The notes under the pieces: generated by a model
Told to the model about the DNA's origin: nothing
Seen by the model: only the letters and a program-made list of their open reading frames with translations
Databases searched by the model: none
Program-made: the position numbers and the translations under genes
NCBI GenBank assembly: GCA_038329645.1
Contig: JBBQNG010000050.1
Location: 1 to 19,912 of the forward strand
Direction: 5' to 3'
Source of the DNA: SZAS-79 sp038329645
GTDB taxonomy: Bacteria > Pseudomonadota > Gammaproteobacteria > Burkholderiales > SG8-39
Length of the DNA stretch: 19,912 nt
Part shown: one piece after another, positions 7,243 to 15,233 of the stretch
Layout of the letters: each line of letters begins with the position of its first letter
How positions within the stretch are numbered: the first letter of the stretch is position 1

Positions 7243-7286
7243 CGCCTTGTACCTCTGTACACTCGGGAAAACAGAACATCGGCTCG

Positions 7287-9062
7287 ATGCTGAAGGACCT
7301 CCTCAAGTTTATGCTTGGCTATACGCTCGGGTCGGCAAAGGCCCGGCGTGCAGAGAGAACTCGCGCACGAGCCGTCCGGCTGTGGGAAGGCGCGGACGCC
7401 ACGGGCGCGGAGAGACTCCTCGTCGAAGCCATGCGGATCGACCCTGGCTCGGCCCGCATCGCCACGAATCTGGGCATGCTCATTTGGGAACAAGGCCTGC
7501 TGGTCGAAGGGATGGCGCTGCTGCGCAAGGCCGTTGAGCTGGACCCTGCCTTTGCCGGTGCGCACGTCAACCTTGCCATCGCCCTGTATCTCAACGGGTC
7601 GGCCGAGGAGAGCATTTCCCATTACCGGAACGCCTTGCGGCTGGACCCGATCAATTCCGCGGCCCGCCTTAACCTCCTCATGCCGCTGCTCGAATCCTGC
7701 GATTGGGACGGTGTAGACGCCGAGGTTGCGGCGCTGGTTGCGCGAGTTTCAGAAAGTAACGATGCAACGGTCTTCGATTCGGTCGATCCGTTTCTTTCGC
7801 TGCTGATTCCGTTGCCGCAAAAGCTGCGGCTCCGAATCGCGCGCCATCATACGGAAAAAGTGGCGACCGGCGTTGCGCACGGCTCCCCCATCCGGCACCC
7901 GCCGCGCGGCTCTCGCACGCGGCTGCGCATCGGCTACGTCTCCAACGGATTTCAGGATGGCGCCACGGCACACCTGACCGCCGGAATGTTCGAGCATCAC
8001 GACCGCAGCCGTTTCGAGACCTTCGCTTATTCGCTGGGCGCCGACAACGGCGGCGACTACCGGGCGCGCCTGGTTGCGGCGTTCGATCATTTCACCGACA
8101 TTCGCGCGACGACCCATCACGCCGCCGCGCAGCGCATTGCGGACGATGGCATCGACATCCTCGTCGACTTCATGGGCTACCAGGCGGATGCGCGGCCCGA
8201 GATAGCCGAACTGCGGCCCGCGCCGGTGCAGGTCAGTTATCTCGGCTATCCAGGGACTCTTGGATCGAACGCGATCGACTACATCGTGGCGGACTCAACG
8301 GTACTCCTTGAAGAAGACGCGCAGTTCTACGCGGAGAAGATCGTGTGGCTGCCGGATTCCTACCAGGTGAACGATGACCGGCAGCGGATCCAGGAGGGGT
8401 CTGCAATTCAAGCGGCGCACGGGCTACCTGAAGGCTTTGTGTTCTGCTGCTTCAACCAGCACAGCAAGATCGAGCGCACCGTATTCGATGTGTGGATGGC
8501 GAGTCTTGCGGGCGTCCCGGGCAGCGTACTCTGGCTTCAGTCAGGCGCGGGAGAGCGGCGCATGCGCGCAAGGGCCGCGCTGAAAGGTATCGATCCGGCG
8601 CGGCTGGTGTTTGCCCCGCGCTTGCCGAAGCCGGAGCATCTCGCCAGGCTGAAGCTCGCGGACCTGTTTCTTGATACGCACACCTACAACGCGCACACGA
8701 CCTCGAGCGATGCGCTGTGGGCGGGCGTGCCGGTGATTACTTGTCATGCGGATGCGTTTGCCGGGCGGGTGGCAGCGAGCCTGTTGAAGTCGATTGGATT
8801 GCAGGAGCTGATCTGCACAGATTTCGACGCGTACCGTCGGATGGCAATCGAGCTCGCGCTCGATCGGCCAAAACTTGACAACATCCGCGCGAAGCTTGCT
8901 GCCAACCGTCTCACGTACCCTTTGTTCGATACGGCGCGATTCACACGCAACTTCGAGCGCGCGCTCGAGAAGATGTGGGAGATCCACGTTTCCGGCGCTC
9001 CACCGCGTTCCTTCGCGGTCGAAAATCAACCCAGCCCGAACGCCTCCGCCAGCAGTTCGTAG
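7287..9062 (+). CDS. TPR-containing O-GlcNAc-transferase-like (GT41/SPINDLY) glycosyltransferase
   Basis: The protein (591 residues) joins a short TPR region to a GT41 catalytic domain. About three TPR-like repeats occupy residues 35-135 (for example LLRKAVELDPAFAGAHVNLA). The catalytic domain runs from about 212 (LRIGYVSNGF) to 565. It keeps APVQVSYLGYPGTLGS (312-327), FNQHSKIE with Lys394, the lysine matching human OGT Lys842, and AHTTSSDALWAG with His470-Thr-Thr and Asp475, the UDP-binding motif. The N-lobe site usually written His-(Pro/Ala)-Thr is instead Gly225-Ala-Thr, so a conserved histidine is missing. The family transfers sugars from nucleotide donors to Ser/Thr of proteins or to glycans; donor and target here are unknown. 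There is no signal peptide. The start has no good ribosome site; it lies 56 bp from rnpB on the opposite strand. The last 37 bp overlap the convergent oxidoreductase gene. Confidence 0.88.
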   Translation: MLKDLLKFMLGYTLGSAKARRAERTRARAVRLWEGADATGAERLLVEAMRIDPGSARIATNLGMLIWEQGLLVEGMALLRKAVELDPAFAGAHVNLAIALYLNGSAEESISHYRNALRLDPINSAARLNLLMPLLESCDWDGVDAEVAALVARVSESNDATVFDSVDPFLSLLIPLPQKLRLRIARHHTEKVATGVAHGSPIRHPPRGSRTRLRIGYVSNGFQDGATAHLTAGMFEHHDRSRFETFAYSLGADNGGDYRARLVAAFDHFTDIRATTHHAAAQRIADDGIDILVDFMGYQADARPEIAELRPAPVQVSYLGYPGTLGSNAIDYIVADSTVLLEEDAQFYAEKIVWLPDSYQVNDDRQRIQEGSAIQAAHGLPEGFVFCCFNQHSKIERTVFDVWMASLAGVPGSVLWLQSGAGERRMRARAALKGIDPARLVFAPRLPKPEHLARLKLADLFLDTHTYNAHTTSSDALWAGVPVITCHADAFAGRVAASLLKSIGLQELICTDFDAYRRMAIELALDRPKLDNIRAKLAANRLTYPLFDTARFTRNFERALEKMWEIHVSGAPPRSFAVENQPSPNASASSS

Positions 9063-10024
9063 GACGCGAGCCGCGATTCATAGTCCCCAGTAATGGTAAG
9101 CACCATGAGCTCATCGGCCGTATAGCGTTCGGCGAGCGATATGAGATCGTCACGGCATTTCTGCGGCCCGCCGATGACCGCGCGGGGGCGCTGGCTGTCG
9201 ATGTAAGCCTGCTCCTGTGGCGTAAACCGGTGCTTGCCGGCTTCCTCGTCGGTCGGGACAGGCGAGTCGATGCCTTGCGCCATGTGCAGCCTGCGCAAGT
9301 CGATGGCGCGCGCAGACTTCTCCGCTTCGGCATCGGATTTCGCGCAGATGACGAACACGCAGGTGATCGTGTGCGGCGCTTTTTCGCGCCCGGAGACTTG
9401 GAAGCGCTCGCGATAAGCCCGCATCACCGCGTCGCCGCCATGCGCATTGATGAAATGCGCGAACGCAAACCGCAGTCCCAGCTGGGCCGACAGCAGGCCG
9501 CTGTAGTCCGAGGATCCGAGCAGCCACACTTCGGGCGCGGTCGGCACCTCAGGCATCGCGCGCACTTTCTGGTGCGGATGATCGTCGGGCAGCGTGCCGT
9601 CGAGGTGGCCCACGAGCTCCCACACCTGCTCGGGAAACCGTTCCGCGTCGGGGAACACGCCGCCGCCGACCGCGCGCGCCGTGCGCCCGTCGCCACCCGG
9701 TGCGCGACCTATGCCGAGGTCGATGCGTCCCGGGTAAAGTGCCTCGAGCATGCGGAAGGTTTCGGCAACCTTGAACGGGCTGTAATAGGGCAGCAGCACG
9801 CCGCCGGTGCCAATGCGCATGCGGGAGGTTTCGGCGCCGAGCCGCGCCAGCAGGATTTCGGGACACGGGTCGGCCAGCGCCCCTATCGCGTGATGTTCGG
9901 CCAGCCAGTAGCGGGAATAGCCGAGCTTTTCCGCCGCCTTGGCCAGCTTCAGCGTCTCATGGATCGCCTCGCCCGGCGTATGGCCGCTGATGATCGGGGA
10001 TTGGTCGAGAACGGAAAGCTGCAT
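9026..10024 (-). CDS. LLM-class flavin-dependent oxidoreductase (luciferase-like, MsnO8-type)
   Basis: This is a bacterial-luciferase-like TIM-barrel oxidoreductase that uses reduced FMN or F420; the substrate is unknown. The ATG at 10024 gives 332 residues and a typical N-terminus MQLSVLDQSPI. Family features follow: WLAEHHAIGALADPCPEIL, then RMRIGTGGVLLPYYSPFKVA, and LYPGRIDLGIGRAPGGDG. The C-terminal part has IGGPQKCRDDL and ADELMVLTITGDYESR, as in the MsnO8 group. A good ribosome site (AGGATGA) lies just before the start and inside the end of the upstream MFS gene. The two genes are 4 bp apart and should be cotranscribed. A longer frame reaching 10150 has an atypical Ser/Pro/Arg-rich extension overlapping the MFS gene and is not credible. 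Confidence 0.88.
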   Translation of the reverse strand: MQLSVLDQSPIISGHTPGEAIHETLKLAKAAEKLGYSRYWLAEHHAIGALADPCPEILLARLGAETSRMRIGTGGVLLPYYSPFKVAETFRMLEALYPGRIDLGIGRAPGGDGRTARAVGGGVFPDAERFPEQVWELVGHLDGTLPDDHPHQKVRAMPEVPTAPEVWLLGSSDYSGLLSAQLGLRFAFAHFINAHGGDAVMRAYRERFQVSGREKAPHTITCVFVICAKSDAEAEKSARAIDLRRLHMAQGIDSPVPTDEEAGKHRFTPQEQAYIDSQRPRAVIGGPQKCRDDLISLAERYTADELMVLTITGDYESRLASYELLAEAFGLG

Positions 10025-10028
10025 GCGG

Positions 10029-11183
10029 TCATCCTGCCGGTTTGGGTTGCGCGAAGGCCCAGGTCCGCATGAACGCGAGCGAGATGGTCCAGCACATCGC
10101 GAAGGCACCGAGCACGTAGAAGCCGGGGACCAGGCCGATGTGGTCGGCAAGGTAGCCCATCGCCAGCGGCGTGGTCAGGTGCGAAAACCCCCAGCCCAAC
10201 CCGCCGAGCGCGAGCGCCGAGCCGCGCTCGGCCATGCTTGTGTAGTCGCTCATCGTGATCTGGAAGTAGAGCGTCATCACGCCGGCGCCGAAACCCACCA
10301 CGATCATCAGCACGCCGATCACGACCGCGTTGTTGTAGGCCGGGACCAGGCCGACCGAGAGCGCGACTGCGAGGCCGGCGATTACCGGTGACAGGCTGGA
10401 GGCGCCCGTCTTCACGAAACGCGAAGCCACCAGGCCCGCGGCAATCGAACCGACCGCGCGGATCGCGATGAGGATGCCGGAGACTTCCGAGTCGTAGCCG
10501 TAGTCCTTGAGCAGCAGCGGATAGAATGACATCGAGAGCGAGAACGGCAGCGCCGAGAGATACGCGCACGACACCGTGTACCAGATGATCGGGCGGTTTA
10601 GCAGCCCGCCGTAGTTGGCGAACAGGCTGCGGCCGGCATCGACGGGCTTGCGCGGCAGTTGCCTCAAAGGGATCCCGGCGACCAAGGAAACAAAGCCCAT
10701 CGCGGCCAATGTAAGGAAAGAAGCCGTGAAACCTGCGACGGCAAGGATGAACCCGGCTGACACCGTGCCGGCAATCTGGCCTACGTTGGTAAGCGCGTTC
10801 AGGCGGCCCATTTGGGTGATGCGCTCGCCGGGCAATTCGCTTGCGAGCGACCAGGTGGCCGGCCAGAAGGTTGCGCGCGCGAGCACCAGCAGCACCTGGC
10901 CGGCGAAGAGCATCCAGAACCCTCGCGCAAACACGAATTCAAGCGCACCCGCGCCGAGCAGGAAGCACGACCACAGCATGATCTTGCGGCCGCCGATGCG
11001 GTCGGTATAGGCCCCGCCGATGAGGTTGAACACCACCTGCACGAACACCGGCATCGAAAACAGCAAGCCGATCTCCACGCCCGAGAGGCCCTGCGAGGCC
11101 GCGTAGAGCGGCACCACGACATAGGTCATCCCCAGGCCGTAGTTCCAGGTGGTCGAAGCGATAAAAAGCGGGAGGGGAGACAC
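10029..11183 (-). CDS. Major facilitator superfamily (MFS) transporter
   Basis: This is a 12-helix-type secondary transporter of the inner membrane, probably an exporter, with unknown substrate. I place the start at the GTG at 11183 (384 residues), just before the first helix, FIASTTWNYGLGMTYVVVPL. The classic MFS loop motif is visible after helix 2 as GGAYTDRIGGRKIM. The second half carries further hydrophobic segments with YFQITMSDYTSMAERGSALA and ends FAQPKPAG. The open frame continues upstream to 11393, but that part is not membrane-like and runs into the divergent gene's promoter and start. No convincing ribosome site is seen, so the start remains uncertain. It is the first gene of a two-gene unit with the oxidoreductase. 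Confidence 0.82.
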   Translation of the reverse strand: MSPLPLFIASTTWNYGLGMTYVVVPLYAASQGLSGVEIGLLFSMPVFVQVVFNLIGGAYTDRIGGRKIMLWSCFLLGAGALEFVFARGFWMLFAGQVLLVLARATFWPATWSLASELPGERITQMGRLNALTNVGQIAGTVSAGFILAVAGFTASFLTLAAMGFVSLVAGIPLRQLPRKPVDAGRSLFANYGGLLNRPIIWYTVSCAYLSALPFSLSMSFYPLLLKDYGYDSEVSGILIAIRAVGSIAAGLVASRFVKTGASSLSPVIAGLAVALSVGLVPAYNNAVVIGVLMIVVGFGAGVMTLYFQITMSDYTSMAERGSALALGGLGWGFSHLTTPLAMGYLADHIGLVPGFYVLGAFAMCWTISLAFMRTWAFAQPKPAG

Positions 11184-11226
11184 GGGAGGCCGCCATTGTA
11201 CGGGCGAAGGATTGAGCGTAAGGCTT

Positions 11227-11255
11227 TTGACCCTCGACCCGACCAAGAGTATGAC
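11227..11255 (+). promoter_or_regulatory. Predicted sigma-70 promoter of the DUF1223 gene
   Basis: TTGACC at 11227-11232 and TATGAC at 11250-11255 are 17 bp apart. The predicted transcript start near 11262 leaves a leader of about 25 nt before the ATG at 11288. Confidence 0.5.
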
Positions 11256-11287
11256 TGTGTGAAACGCACTGCCAAATGGAGGTCGCA

Positions 11288-12085
11288 ATGCAAACGATCC
11301 GCAAAATTGCCGTAGCCCTGGCCGTACCTGCGGCGGTGCTGGCCGCGGCTTTTCCCGCCTATCCGGCGCAATGCAGCGCGCAAAGCGGCGCACTTACCGC
11401 TGTGCTCGTCGAGCTGTATACCTCGGAGGGCTGCGACAGCTGCCCGCCGGCCGACCGATGGTTGTCGTCGCTGCAGTCGCAGGGCTTCACGCCGGAAAAG
11501 GTGGTCCCGCTGGCCCTCCATGTCGACTACTGGGACTACATCGGCTGGAAGGACCCGTATGCCAAACGCGAATTCGCCACGCGCCAGCGAAAGCTCGCCG
11601 ACCTCAAGCGTGCGAAGGTCATTTACACGCCGCAGGTGCTGCTGCAGGGACAGGACTTCCGTAACTGGGGCTCGGGCGAGTTCGCCGGCACGGTGGGCAA
11701 GCTGAACAGCCAGACGCCCCGCGCGAAAATCGGCCTCACGCTGAACGCGATGGGCAAGGCCAGCGTGGACGTCTCGGTCTCAGCCGAGCTGCTGGCCGCC
11801 GCCGAGCGCAAGGATGCCGCCGTCTACCTCGCGGCCTTCGAGAACAAGCTCACCAGCCAGGTGCAGGCCGGCGAGAACAAGGGCAAAACCCTCCCGCACG
11901 ACTACGTCGTGCGCGAATGGATCGGGCCTATCGCCTTCGACGCCGGCCTCAACGTCGCGGAAAAGCGCACGCTGCCCCTGCTGCCTGGCGCAAACCCGAA
12001 GCAGTCGGGCGTCGCCGCCTTCGTGCAGAACCGCTCCACCGGCGAGGTGCTGCAGGCGCTGATGCTGCCTGCCTGCGCGGGTTAG
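11288..12085 (+). CDS. Exported DUF1223 thioredoxin-like protein
   Basis: The product (265 residues) belongs to the DUF1223 family of secreted proteins with a thioredoxin-like start and no settled function. It begins with a Sec-type signal peptide (hydrophobic AVALAVPAAVLAAAF, likely cleavage near residues 24-27). The family signature VELYTSEGCDSCPPAD follows, with a CXXC pair at Cys49 and Cys52, and then LALHVDYWDYIGWKDPYA. The CXXC pair suggests a periplasmic redox or disulfide role, which is inference. I chose the ATG at 11288 because GGAGG lies five bases before it; an in-frame ATG at 11276 lacks such a site. It stands alone, divergent from the MFS gene and convergent with the next gene. 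Confidence 0.85.
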   Translation: MQTIRKIAVALAVPAAVLAAAFPAYPAQCSAQSGALTAVLVELYTSEGCDSCPPADRWLSSLQSQGFTPEKVVPLALHVDYWDYIGWKDPYAKREFATRQRKLADLKRAKVIYTPQVLLQGQDFRNWGSGEFAGTVGKLNSQTPRAKIGLTLNAMGKASVDVSVSAELLAAAERKDAAVYLAAFENKLTSQVQAGENKGKTLPHDYVVREWIGPIAFDAGLNVAEKRTLPLLPGANPKQSGVAAFVQNRSTGEVLQALMLPACAG

Positions 12086-12107
12086 CGTCCGGGCCCGGGG
12101 CCGCGCT

Positions 12108-12653
12108 TCAGCGCACCGGTCCCTGTCCGCAACGCGGACGCACCCGGCCGCCATCGGCAATCGCCATGACGACGACGATTTCGTCCGGCCGCGGGGCATC
12201 GGCGAGGAATACGGTCAGCGTGTCGAAGTGGTCGAACGACCACACGTCGTCCTTGTGGCCCAGCGGCACGTCGAGCACGGTGCCCGCCGCACCCACCTTC
12301 ACGTTCGAGGGAATGACGGCCGTGCCGCCGCCGATCGCCGCGCGCATCGGTTTGCCCAGCATCGGGTGGATGCAGGCGCCGCCGTGCTCCATCTCGCCGT
12401 TGACGCCGACGATGGCGCCTTTCCCGTAGGAGACCGCGGGCGCGCCAAGCAGGGTTGCAAGCTCGGCCATCAGCCGGTCGCCGAGCTCCCCGCCGGTGCG
12501 GAACAGGGCGGAGAGGTCTTCAGATGCGCGCCCCGCGAACGGGTTCGCGATCACCGCTATCGCAGATGCGCGCACGACTGGGCGAGCCGCGGGCGTGTTC
12601 ATCTCGGAGAAAACGGTTTCGCGCGAGACGACAATCTTGCGGATCTCGGCCAT
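12108..12653 (-). CDS. DUF1185 / amino-acid-synthesis (AA_synth) family protein
   Basis: The 181-residue protein matches by eye the small soluble family Pfam calls AA_synth (formerly DUF1185). Characteristic segments are IRKIVVSRETVFSE at the start, AVIANPFAGRASEDL, VSYGKGAIVGVNGEMEHG, ALGGG-like AAIGGGTAVIPS and the end DEIVVVMAIADGGR. The family name rests on annotation rather than a demonstrated reaction. Members commonly sit beside catabolic and transport genes, as here next to a CoA-transferase and a hydratase. AAGGAG seven bases before the ATG fixes the start. A terminator-like hairpin separates it from the upstream CoA-transferase gene, so it may have its own promoter. Confidence 0.82.
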   Translation of the reverse strand: MAEIRKIVVSRETVFSEMNTPAARPVVRASAIAVIANPFAGRASEDLSALFRTGGELGDRLMAELATLLGAPAVSYGKGAIVGVNGEMEHGGACIHPMLGKPMRAAIGGGTAVIPSNVKVGAAGTVLDVPLGHKDDVWSFDHFDTLTVFLADAPRPDEIVVVMAIADGGRVRPRCGQGPVR

Positions 12654-12732
12654 GACAGCTCCTTCGGGTGGGGTTGCGGATGTCAGTCTGCGGGAGCCGG
12701 CCGTGCACCGAATGCGGATCCATGATGTACCG

Positions 12733-12742
12733 GTATCGATAC
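12733..12742. promoter_or_regulatory. 10-bp palindrome upstream of AA_synth gene
   Basis: GTATCGATAC is a perfect palindrome about 80 bp upstream of the AA_synth start, next to a second partial copy of GTAC. It could be an operator for a local regulator; no regulator gene is present to test this against. Confidence 0.25.
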
Positions 12743-12777
12743 AAAAAACCCTGAAGATTGGCTCCTGGAGCGGGTTT
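12743..12777 (-). terminator. Probable terminator after the CoA-transferase gene
   Basis: On the - strand AAACCC (12777-12772) pairs with GGGTTT (12751-12746), and the run extends to six T. An inner small hairpin (GCTC-CAG-GAGC) lies in the loop. It begins 25 bp past the CoA-transferase stop. Confidence 0.5.
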
Positions 12778-12801
12778 AATGAAACGAATCTTTTTAATTC
12801 C

Positions 12802-13992
12802 TCATACGACCCGTTGTGCGTAGAGCCGTTCGATTGCGGCCGGGTCGTAGCCGAGCTCGCCCAGGATAGCGCGCGTGTGGTCGCCCACGCCGGGTACGGC
12901 GCCGATGTCGGGCTCGAGACCGGCGATATTGAGCGGGGGCAGCAACGTATCCAGCATGCCCGCAGGCGAGCCGACTTCGCCCCAGCGGCCGCGCGCCTCG
13001 AGCTGCGGGTGGTCCCAGAATTCCTGCATGGTGTTCAGACGTGCATTGGCGATGCCCGCCTGCTCGAGGCTCTCCACGATTTGCGCAGCAGTTTTATCCG
13101 CGAAGGCCGATTCGATCAGCGTGGCCATTTCTTCCCGATGGGTGTTGCGCGCGCTGCTCGAAGAGAAGCGGGCATCTTTCGGCAGGGCGGGCTGGGCGAG
13201 CACCTGTTCGCAGAAGCGCGCGAACTCCCGCTCGTTCTGGATACCGAGGAAGACAGTCTTGCCGTCCCCCGCCTTGAAAGGGCCGTACGGCGCCATCGTC
13301 GCGTGCGCAGCGCCGGTGCGCGGCGGAGGCGTGCCGCCGTAAGCGGTGAAATAGGCCGGGAAGCCAAGCCACTCGCCGAGCGATTCGAACATCGAAATAT
13401 CGAGCGTGGCGCCCTCATTGGTCACGTTGCGCCGATACAGCGCGGCGAGGATGCCGGAAAACGCGTACATGCCGGCGGCGATGTCGGCTATCGGGATGCC
13501 GGCCTTGGACGGTGTCTCGGGCGTGCCGGTGACCGAAAGGATGCCGGCCTCGCACTGCACGAGGAGGTCGTAGGCGCGCTTTGCGCTGTACGGGCCGTTC
13601 TCGCCATAGCCGGAGACGCCGCACCAGACCAGGCGGGGGTGCTTCGCGCGCAGTTCCTCCGCTCCGAGCCCAAGCCTCGCGGCGGCGCCGGGCGCGAGGT
13701 TCTGGATAAACACGTCCGCCTTCGCGAGCAGCTTGGCGAGGATCGTTTTTGCTTCGGGGTGCTTCGCATCCAGGGTCAGGCTTTCCTTCGAGCGGTTGAC
13801 CCAGACGAAGTGGGATGAAAGGCCCTTGACCGTGGTGTCGTAGCCGCGCGAAGCATCGCCGACACCGGGACGCTCGATCTTGATCACGCGCGCGCCGAGC
13901 TCAGCAAGCTGGCGCGTGGCGAACGGCGCGGCGATCACCTGCTCGAGGGCGACCACCGTGACTCCGTCCAGCGGCAGCGACGCGTTATTCAA
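12802..13992 (-). CDS. CaiB/BaiF family (class III) CoA-transferase
   Basis: The enzyme moves CoA between carboxylic acids. The 396-residue length fits the family. The N-terminus PLDGVTVVALEQVIAAPFAT is typical, with LGARVIKIERPGVGDASR following. RAYDLLVQ places Asp142 at the position of the catalytic aspartate that forms the acyl anhydride in formyl-CoA transferase. IADIAAGMYAFSGILAAL and PYGPFKAGDGKTVFL are further family landmarks. The start is a TTG at 13992 overlapping the hydratase stop by 8 bp, suggesting translational coupling; no ATG fits without losing the conserved N-terminus. With the hydratase it suggests degradation of a dicarboxylic or aromatic-derived acid. The exact acid cannot be read from the sequence. 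Confidence 0.88.
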   Translation of the reverse strand: MNNASLPLDGVTVVALEQVIAAPFATRQLAELGARVIKIERPGVGDASRGYDTTVKGLSSHFVWVNRSKESLTLDAKHPEAKTILAKLLAKADVFIQNLAPGAAARLGLGAEELRAKHPRLVWCGVSGYGENGPYSAKRAYDLLVQCEAGILSVTGTPETPSKAGIPIADIAAGMYAFSGILAALYRRNVTNEGATLDISMFESLGEWLGFPAYFTAYGGTPPPRTGAAHATMAPYGPFKAGDGKTVFLGIQNEREFARFCEQVLAQPALPKDARFSSSSARNTHREEMATLIESAFADKTAAQIVESLEQAGIANARLNTMQEFWDHPQLEARGRWGEVGSPAGMLDTLLPPLNIAGLEPDIGAVPGVGDHTRAILGELGYDPAAIERLYAQRVV

Positions 13993-14728
13993 AGCGAATC
14001 GTCAGGCCCGACAGCTCGTTGCCCTCGAATTCGGTCGACCAGGTCTCGCCGGGGGCTACCGGCGCGGCATCGGTCATGGTGCCGGTGCTGATGATTTCAC
14101 CGGCCGCGAGCTGCGGGAAGTCCGATTGCGCGCCGAGCATCTCGACCAGGTGGGCGAGGGCGAGCAGCGGGCTGTCGAGGACGTTGGCGCCGGTGCCGCG
14201 GTCGATGACGCGGTCGCCTTTGCTGAGGATTACCTTGAGCGCCGGCAATCTCGTGGCCAGGTGTTTGATCGAGCTCACCGGCACCTTGCGCCCGACGACC
14301 AGTGCGCCATGCAACCCGTTCGCAGCAGTGCTGTCGCCGACTTTCATTTGCCAGCCGGGCAGGGTGCACTGGACGATTTCCACTGAATGCGCCACCCATT
14401 CGATCGATGCAAGGATCGCGGCCGGATCGTTCGAGCGCGGCGACTGCCGGTTGAGCCCAAAGCAGATCTCGGGCTCGATGCGCGGCTGCGCGAGCCCGGC
14501 CAGCTTCAACGTGGCGTTATTGTCCTGCGCATGGGTCACGGTCCTGTCGTACACGAAGCCGAAGATGGGCTGATACACCCCGTAGCGCGGCCAGATGGAC
14601 CGGTTGGTAAAGCCGATCTTGCGGCCGACCGGTCGCCAGCCCGCCGCAACGCGCTCGGCGTGCAGGCCGAGAGCGATTTTGTAGCCCGCTTCGGCGCTTT
14701 CGATATGGGTTTGCGTCATCAGCCTCAT
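13985..14728 (-). CDS. 2-keto-4-pentenoate hydratase / fumarylacetoacetase-fold enzyme
   Basis: The 247-residue protein resembles the hydratase/decarboxylase branch of the fumarylacetoacetate hydrolase superfamily (MhpD/DmpE/DmpH-like), which acts on 2-hydroxydienoates from aromatic meta-cleavage. Visible features are VGRKIGFTN (Lys37), the metal-binding pair RIEPEICFGL (Glu85 and Glu87) and Glu117 in AHSVEIVQC, then GDSTAANGLHGALVVG and the C-terminal GEIISTGTMTDAAPVAPGE. All three expected acidic metal ligands are therefore present. The start may be the ATG at 14728 or the one at 14719; neither has a good ribosome site. It is the first gene of a - strand unit with the CoA-transferase and is divergent from the NfeD gene (53 bp). 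Confidence 0.85.
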   Translation of the reverse strand: MRLMTQTHIESAEAGYKIALGLHAERVAAGWRPVGRKIGFTNRSIWPRYGVYQPIFGFVYDRTVTHAQDNNATLKLAGLAQPRIEPEICFGLNRQSPRSNDPAAILASIEWVAHSVEIVQCTLPGWQMKVGDSTAANGLHGALVVGRKVPVSSIKHLATRLPALKVILSKGDRVIDRGTGANVLDSPLLALAHLVEMLGAQSDFPQLAAGEIISTGTMTDAAPVAPGETWSTEFEGNELSGLTIRFE

Positions 14729-14781
14729 TCTAATGGTGGCGGTTGCGCCCCGCCCCGGGGCGAGCGAAACTACGCCCCGCC

Positions 14782-15207
14782 ATGGAACACTATCTCATCT
14801 GGCTGCTTGTGGGTTTCGGCTTGGTCATCCTCGAGCTGCTCACGACCACGTTTTACCTGCTCATGCTTGGGGTTGCCGCCTTTGGCGGTGCGGTGGTGGC
14901 TTATGCGGGGCGCGGGTTCGAAACGCAAATCATCGTTGCCGCGATCCTGGCCGCAGCCGGCTGCTATGGGGCCCACATTTACCGGGCCAAGAATTCGAAG
15001 GAACAGATGGCCCCGGTCGACGCCGGGCAGCCCGCGAATTTCGAGAGCTGGGTCGACGAAGGCGGCGGCCTTGCGCGAGTGCGGTATCGGGGCGCTTCGT
15101 GGGACGCGCACATCGGCGGCCAGGGAACTCTGGACGCCGGCGCGCTCCTGTATGTCGAGCAGATCGAAGGGCACACGCTCAAGGTAAGCAGGCAGCGCCC
15201 GGCTTGA
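14782..15207 (+). CDS. NfeD-like membrane protein
   Basis: The 141-residue protein has the short NfeD layout: hydrophobic segments at about residues 5-24, 25-40 and 47-64, then a soluble beta-rich OB-type domain (about 75-141) with GGGLARVRYRGASWDA and a closing VEQIEGHTLKVSRQ. NfeD proteins are almost always encoded next to an SPFH/stomatin-like partner, as here, and are thought to act with it in the membrane. I chose the ATG at 14782, where the first helix begins; there is no clear ribosome site. The next gene starts 27 bp after the stop. Confidence 0.85.
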   Translation: MEHYLIWLLVGFGLVILELLTTTFYLLMLGVAAFGGAVVAYAGRGFETQIIVAAILAAAGCYGAHIYRAKNSKEQMAPVDAGQPANFESWVDEGGGLARVRYRGASWDAHIGGQGTLDAGALLYVEQIEGHTLKVSRQRPA

Positions 15208-15233
15208 GCCGGACGCAACTCAAGGGGGGGAGC

